This document shows, in pieces, positions 60,479-64,000 of a stretch of DNA of 64,000 bases (the first letter of the stretch is position 1; the number at the start of each line of letters is the position of its first letter). Both the position numbers and the translations under genes were made by a program. This stretch comes from Dyella japonica A8 (GTDB taxonomy: Bacteria; Pseudomonadota; Gammaproteobacteria; Xanthomonadales; Rhodanobacteraceae), in assembly GCF_000725385.1 (NCBI RefSeq), contig NZ_CP008884.1, positions 4,644,371-4,708,370 on the forward strand. Direction: 5' to 3'. The notes under the pieces were generated by a model. That model saw only the letters and a list, made by a program, of their open reading frames with translations. It was not told the DNA's origin and made no database searches.

Positions 60479-61126
60479 ATGAACCACCCCGTCAGCAGCC
60501 GTGCTGCCCTCATCCTCGTCGACGTGCAACCGGATTTCATGCCCGGCGGCGCGCTGGCCTGCCATGAGGGTGACGCCATCGTGCCCGGCATCGACCAACT
60601 GCTGAGGCGCGACCTCTTCAAGCACGTCGTCGCCACGCAGGACTGGCACCCGGCCGACCATGTCTCGTTCGCCTCCTCCCATCCGGGCCGCGAACCCTTC
60701 GACCGCATTCCGCTATACGGCCACGCGCAGACGCTGTGGCCGCCGCATTGCGTACAGGACACGCCCGGCGCGGAGCTACACCCATCCATCGACTGGACCC
60801 ACCTGGATACCGTGATCCGCAAGGGTGACGACCCCCGCGTGGACTCCTACAGCGGCTTTCGCGAAAACCACGGGCCCCACGGCAAGCGTCCTGCCACGCC
60901 GCTGGACGAGTGGCTGCGCGACCAGGGCGTGGACGAGGTGTATGTGTGCGGGTTGGCGCGCGATGTCTGCGTGCTGTGGACCGCGCAGGACGCGGTGGAG
61001 CTGGGCTATCGCACGCATGTGCTGTGGGACCTCACGCGCCCGGTCTCGCCGGACACCGACATTCCCACGCGCCTGCGCTTCGAGAACATGGGCGTGGACG
61101 TGATCGAATCGTCCGCGCTCGACTGA
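60479..61126 (+). CDS. pncA: Nicotinamidase
   Basis: Cysteine hydrolase of 215 aa that deamidates nicotinamide to nicotinate in NAD salvage. The catalytic triad is D15 (LILVDVQPDF), K115 (VIRKGDDP) and C164 (LARDVCVLW). The metal site D55, H57 and H68 is in DWHPADHVSFASSHPG. Its stop codon abuts the stop of the convergent CPXCG gene. No strong ribosome site is seen. Confidence 0.95.
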   Translation: MNHPVSSRAALILVDVQPDFMPGGALACHEGDAIVPGIDQLLRRDLFKHVVATQDWHPADHVSFASSHPGREPFDRIPLYGHAQTLWPPHCVQDTPGAELHPSIDWTHLDTVIRKGDDPRVDSYSGFRENHGPHGKRPATPLDEWLRDQGVDEVYVCGLARDVCVLWTAQDAVELGYRTHVLWDLTRPVSPDTDIPTRLRFENMGVDVIESSALD

Positions 61127-61315
61127 TCAACCGTCGTTTTCGGACGCCACGCTGACGCTGGGCTCGCCGTCTTCGTCGATGCTTACGCGGATATCGATGG
61201 GACGGCAGCAGACCTGGCAATCTTCGATGTACTGCTGGTCGCCGGCAGAGCCATCGATGAGTATCTCGATGGCTTCGCCGCAATAGGGGCAATGGATGAG
61301 GGTGGATTCGAGCAT
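61127..61315 (-). CDS. CPXCG-motif cysteine-rich protein
   Basis: Protein of 62 aa with two metal-knuckle pairs, CPYCG (residues 9-13) and CQVCC (33-37), in an acidic chain. It matches the CPXCG family of small zinc-binding proteins common in gammaproteobacteria, function unknown. It follows the lipoprotein gene on the same strand by 32 nt. Confidence 0.88.
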   Translation of the reverse strand: MLESTLIHCPYCGEAIEILIDGSAGDQQYIEDCQVCCRPIDIRVSIDEDGEPSVSVASENDG

Positions 61316-61347
61316 GACATCCTCACTTGCCGGTGCTTGCCTGCCGC

Positions 61348-61770
61348 TCAGCGCTTGGCCAGCGACAGCGACGAGCCCCACTTGTTGACCTGCACCACCG
61401 CGCTTTCGCCCGCGGCCAGGTTGGTGTCCACGTGTGCATCGCTGCTCACCTTGTGGCATGCGCCGGAATTGCGCAGCGACACGGTGTGTGCGCCGCTCGG
61501 CACGTAGAACGTCGCCTGCTCGCCGGTTTCCAGCTGCGCGGCGAACTTGTCGTCGATGACCACCTGGCTGGAGCAGCCGCCGCCGAAGTAGCCGTTGGCG
61601 CGCACCACCTGCAGCGTGGCGTTGCCATCGCCCGGCGTCTGGTAGAGGAACTGGCGGTTGGACACCACGTCCTTGGTGACCTTGTCGTGGTCGTTGGTCA
61701 CGCCGCAGCCGGTCAGCGCCACCAAGGCCACCAACACTGCCGCACCCGCTACGTTCTGCATGATCTTCAT
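61348..61770 (-). CDS. Lipoprotein of unknown function
   Basis: Protein of 140 aa with a type II signal peptide and lipobox LTGC (lipidated cysteine at about residue 22). The mature domain reads as a small beta-sandwich (TLQVVRANGYFGGGCSSQVVIDDKFAAQLETGEQATFYVPSGAHTVSLR), similar in pattern to DUF2846-like extracellular domains. It lacks the charge at +2 that retains proteins in the inner membrane, so outer-membrane placement is likely. Confidence 0.8.
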   Translation of the reverse strand: MKIMQNVAGAAVLVALVALTGCGVTNDHDKVTKDVVSNRQFLYQTPGDGNATLQVVRANGYFGGGCSSQVVIDDKFAAQLETGEQATFYVPSGAHTVSLRNSGACHKVSSDAHVDTNLAAGESAVVQVNKWGSSLSLAKR

Positions 61771-61844
61771 CGCCGGACTCCACCTTGGATTGTGAGCTGT
61801 TCGAGCATCGCTAAGACGCGATCAATCGGTTGTGAATCGTACGC

Positions 61845-62303
61845 TTACGGCGGGGGTGGTTCCCATGCCGAAGGACACAGGATGCGGAACCAGCCCTCGC
61901 GAGCCGTCCGGCGGGCCAGCTGGAGCAACGCCTTGTCCTTGCTGAGCAGGGTCTGCGCCCCGGCGGCAAGCGCCAGCTCCAGGAACTTCTGGTCGTCCGG
62001 ATCGGCGCAACGCGGAAGCTTCACCCCGGGATGCAACGCCAAGGCCTGGCCTGAAAGCAGCGTCACCCAGCGATCGAACGCCGTGGCCGCCTCGGCGCGT
62101 GCCGGTGCCGTAAGCCCAAAGGCCGGGTACGTCAGCACCGCCAGCCATTCCGCACGGCACGGCTCGTCCACCACGGCCGTGGCCACGCCTCGCTGCAGCG
62201 CATCCATCAGGCGCGCGCAGGCGGGGTCGCGGAACACGAACAAGTCGAGCGCGACATTGGTATCGAGGACAAGCCGGGGAACGGGGACAGACATGGCGCG
62301 CAT
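61845..62303 (-). CDS. PIN-domain protein (putative toxin, COG1569-like)
   Basis: Protein of 152 aa with PIN nuclease acidic residues in LVLDTNVALDLF near the start, and PRCADPDDQKFLELALAAGAQTLLSKDKALL, the signature of the putative toxin-antitoxin PIN group. No adjacent antitoxin gene is seen; the neighbour upstream is divergent. An ATG three codons later (62294) is equally possible. Confidence 0.82.
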   Translation of the reverse strand: MRAMSVPVPRLVLDTNVALDLFVFRDPACARLMDALQRGVATAVVDEPCRAEWLAVLTYPAFGLTAPARAEAATAFDRWVTLLSGQALALHPGVKLPRCADPDDQKFLELALAAGAQTLLSKDKALLQLARRTAREGWFRILCPSAWEPPPP

Positions 62304-62378
62304 GGTGGCACAGCCGGTCGGCCAAGCGGAGATCGTAAACAGGCTCTAAAATGGGCATCCCCATCGCGGACTGCCGAC

Positions 62379-62654
62379 ATGACCGAACGCCTTTTTGACC
62401 ACTACGCGGTCCGTGCCACGGCAGTAGCCGAGGGATCGCGCTACAGCGCCTGCATCGTGGTCACGCCGCGCGGGCGCCATGGCTTCCCGGTGTACTTCGC
62501 GGTCTGCGAAAACCGCAGCTTCCGCGACCAGGCGCTGGCCGAGGCCGCCGCCGGCAAGGCACTGGCTGCCATCGAGTCGCTGGAAGAAGACGGCACCCCA
62601 GTGTTCCCGGAAAACTACACCGGCTTCGACGACGAAGAACCGCCCGCCGCATGA
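62379..62654 (+). CDS. Small protein of unknown function
   Basis: Protein of 91 aa, soluble, with no recognised domain: MTERLFDHYAVRATAV, then SACIVVTPRGRHGFPVYFAVCE, then an Ala-rich helix (RDQALAEAAAGKALAAIESLEE) and an acidic end. Its stop overlaps the start of the following metallopeptidase by 4 nt (ATGA), so the two are translated together. Confidence 0.75.
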   Translation: MTERLFDHYAVRATAVAEGSRYSACIVVTPRGRHGFPVYFAVCENRSFRDQALAEAAAGKALAAIESLEEDGTPVFPENYTGFDDEEPPAA

Positions 62655-63157
62655 CCGCGCTGAAGTACCTGGGCGGCTATCCACCGGCCCTGCTCGACAA
62701 GGTGCGCCAGCTGATCGACCGCGACGAGCTGGGCGACTATCTGCAGAAGCGCCATCCCGGCCGCCACGAGATCCAGAGCGACAAGGCGCTCTATGCCTAT
62801 ACCAACGCGTTGCGCCAGGAGCACCTGCGCAACGCGCCCGGCATCGACCGTGTGTGGTACGACAGCAAGCTCGACGTGATCAGCAAGGCGCTGGGCCTGC
62901 ACACGGCCATTTCGCATGTGCATGGCGGCCGCCTGAAGGCGCGCAAGGAAATCCGCATCGCGTCCCTGTTCCGCGACACGCCGCCGGAGTTCCTGCAGAT
63001 GATCGTGGTGCACGAACTCGCGCACCTGAAGGAAGCCGAGCACAACAAGGCGTTCTACCAGCTGTGCGAGTACATGCAGCCGGACTACCACCAGCAGGAA
63101 TTCGACCTGCGCCTGTACCTGACATGGCGCGATCTGCAGGCCAGAAGCAGCGCTTGA
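62651..63157 (+). CDS. YgjP-like zinc metallopeptidase
   Basis: Protein of 168 aa with zinc motif H121-E-x-x-H125 and a third ligand at H131 in HELAHLKEAEHNKAFY, as in the YgjP/DUF45 (WLM-related) group. Substrates are not known. It overlaps the preceding 91-aa ORF by 4 nt, and the Kir channel gene follows 52 nt downstream. Confidence 0.88.
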   Translation: MTALKYLGGYPPALLDKVRQLIDRDELGDYLQKRHPGRHEIQSDKALYAYTNALRQEHLRNAPGIDRVWYDSKLDVISKALGLHTAISHVHGGRLKARKEIRIASLFRDTPPEFLQMIVVHELAHLKEAEHNKAFYQLCEYMQPDYHQQEFDLRLYLTWRDLQARSSA

Positions 63158-63209
63158 AGCAAGCTCACCGCGATAGAATCGACGCGCCCTTCCCCGACCG
63201 GTAGCGCTC

Positions 63210-64000
63210 ATGTCCGCGTGGTTTCGCCAGTGGCTCAATCGTCCCCGCATCATCCAGATCGGCGGAAGGCCGTTCGTCAGTGAAGGACTGACGCAACGCG
63301 TCTGGGACGACATCTACCACTTCGCGCTCACCATCCGCTGGCCCACCTTCTTCGGGCTGGCCGCAGCGGTATTCCTGGCGGTCAACGGCTTGTTCGGCGT
63401 GCTGTACCAGCTGGGCGACCACGCCATCGCCAACCAGTTTCCCGCCAACTTCGCCGGTGCATTCTTCTTCAGCGTCGAAACGCTGGCGACAGTCGGCTAC
63501 GGCGACATGCATCCGCAGACGGTGTACGGGCATCTCGTCGCCACGGCGGAGATCTTCATCGGCATGCTGAGCATCGCGCTGGTCACGGGCCTGGTGTTCG
63601 CCCGCTTCTCGCGTCCGCGCGCCAAGATCATGTTCGCCGACCATCCCGTGATCCGCCTTGTGCACGGCAAGCCCACGCTGATGATCCGCGTGGCGAACGC
63701 GCGCCAGAACGCGATCGTGGAAGCCTCCGCGAAACTGCACCTGCTGGTGCGCGAGACCTCGCCGGAAGGTTTTCGCCTACGCCGCATCCACGACGTCTGC
63801 CTGCTCCGCGACCGCCACCCGGTGTTCATGCTGAGCTGGAGCCTGATGCACGTCATCGACGAAAACAGCCCGCTGTACGGCATGGACGAGGATTCACTGC
63901 AGACCCTCGAGGCCACGCTGATGCTGAGCATCGAGGGCATCGACGAAACCACCTCGCAATCCATGCTCGCGCGCCACCAGTGGAGCTGGCGCGAGTGGCG
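63210..64000 (+). CDS. Inward-rectifier (KirBac-type) potassium channel, 3' end off the window
   Basis: The visible 263 codons have no stop before the edge. A slide helix (DDIYHFALTIRWPTFF) leads to helix 1 (FGLAAAVFLAVNGLFGVLY), a pore helix and the selectivity filter T94-V-G-Y-G-D99 in FFFSVETLATVGYGDM, helix 2, and then a cytoplasmic immunoglobulin-like Kir domain (AKIMFADHPVIRLVHGKPTLMIRVANARQN). The protein is nearly complete; KirBac proteins are usually about 300-330 aa. The ATG at 63210 is the first good start; no strong ribosome site. Confidence 0.92.
   Translation, partial: MSAWFRQWLNRPRIIQIGGRPFVSEGLTQRVWDDIYHFALTIRWPTFFGLAAAVFLAVNGLFGVLYQLGDHAIANQFPANFAGAFFFSVETLATVGYGDMHPQTVYGHLVATAEIFIGMLSIALVTGLVFARFSRPRAKIMFADHPVIRLVHGKPTLMIRVANARQNAIVEASAKLHLLVRETSPEGFRLRRIHDVCLLRDRHPVFMLSWSLMHVIDENSPLYGMDEDSLQTLEATLMLSIEGIDETTSQSMLARHQWSWREW

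Noticed and set aside
61845..62654. PIN protein with the divergent 91-aa ORF as a toxin-antitoxin pair
   Set aside because: Toxin-antitoxin genes are normally co-directional and overlapping; here they diverge, and the 91-aa protein is instead coupled to a metallopeptidase.

Overview
The window looks like chromosome of a high-GC gammaproteobacterium of the Xanthomonadales, most likely Rhodanobacteraceae (Dyella, Rhodanobacter or Luteibacter type). The basis is the family composition: a short-form tryptophan 2,3-dioxygenase of the Xanthomonas type, POT-family peptide transporters in tandem, nirK fused to cytochrome c, PepSY-phoP-phoQ, and interspersed palindromic (REP-like) repeats typical of this order. 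No phage, plasmid, insertion sequence or CRISPR array is visible. The last gene, a Kir-type potassium channel, runs off the right edge.

Left region (0-6.6 kb, all on the minus strand): an anaerobic nitrite-respiration block. It holds hemN and an Fe-S FNR-type regulator, then nirK (copper nitrite reductase with a fused cytochrome c domain), a SUMF1/NirV-like protein, a Sco1-type copper protein and an alginate-export-type porin. Three FNR-type half-palindrome pairs lie upstream of hemN, nirK and the porin, two of them at the class II distance from a -10-like hexamer. The block therefore reads as a small oxygen-controlled regulon that includes its own regulator.

Region 6.7-20 kb is amino-acid catabolism. 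fahA, hmgA and hppD (tyrosine/phenylalanine to fumarate and acetoacetate) are followed by a divergent MarR regulator with a good operator candidate over its own start codon. Next come two tandem POT peptide transporters, kynA (tryptophan), and the E1alpha, E1beta and E2 genes of a pyruvate or branched-chain 2-oxoacid dehydrogenase. maiA and the E3 subunit are not in the window.

Region 20-35.6 kb is mixed housekeeping: globin, VOC protein, SulP transporter, trpS with an unusual C-terminal domain, arginase, rhodanese, fatty-acid-hydroxylase-type membrane protein, several small zinc-ribbon or secreted proteins, tRNA-Thr(UGU), a SPOR protein, coaX, birA and mtfA. A roughly 1-kb gene-free stretch of lower GC (35.56-36.6 kb) is built from repeats.

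Region 36.6-64 kb holds pepSY-phoP-phoQ, dusA, fpr, two LysR-controlled oxidoreductase or efflux loci, a small kinase, a DUF885 peptidase, trhA/tfoX, a universal stress protein, a TonB-like protein, a cysteine-dioxygenase/flavoprotein pair, a cardiolipin synthase preceded by a short leader ORF, pncA, a PIN protein, a YgjP-type metallopeptidase and the Kir channel. The intergene at 47.9-48.1 kb ends in a strong intrinsic terminator that belongs to no gene and follows a stem with a C/U-only loop, which makes a good small-RNA candidate.

At least three families of REP-like repeats are scattered between genes. All function calls come from reading the sequence and recalling families; no search was run.
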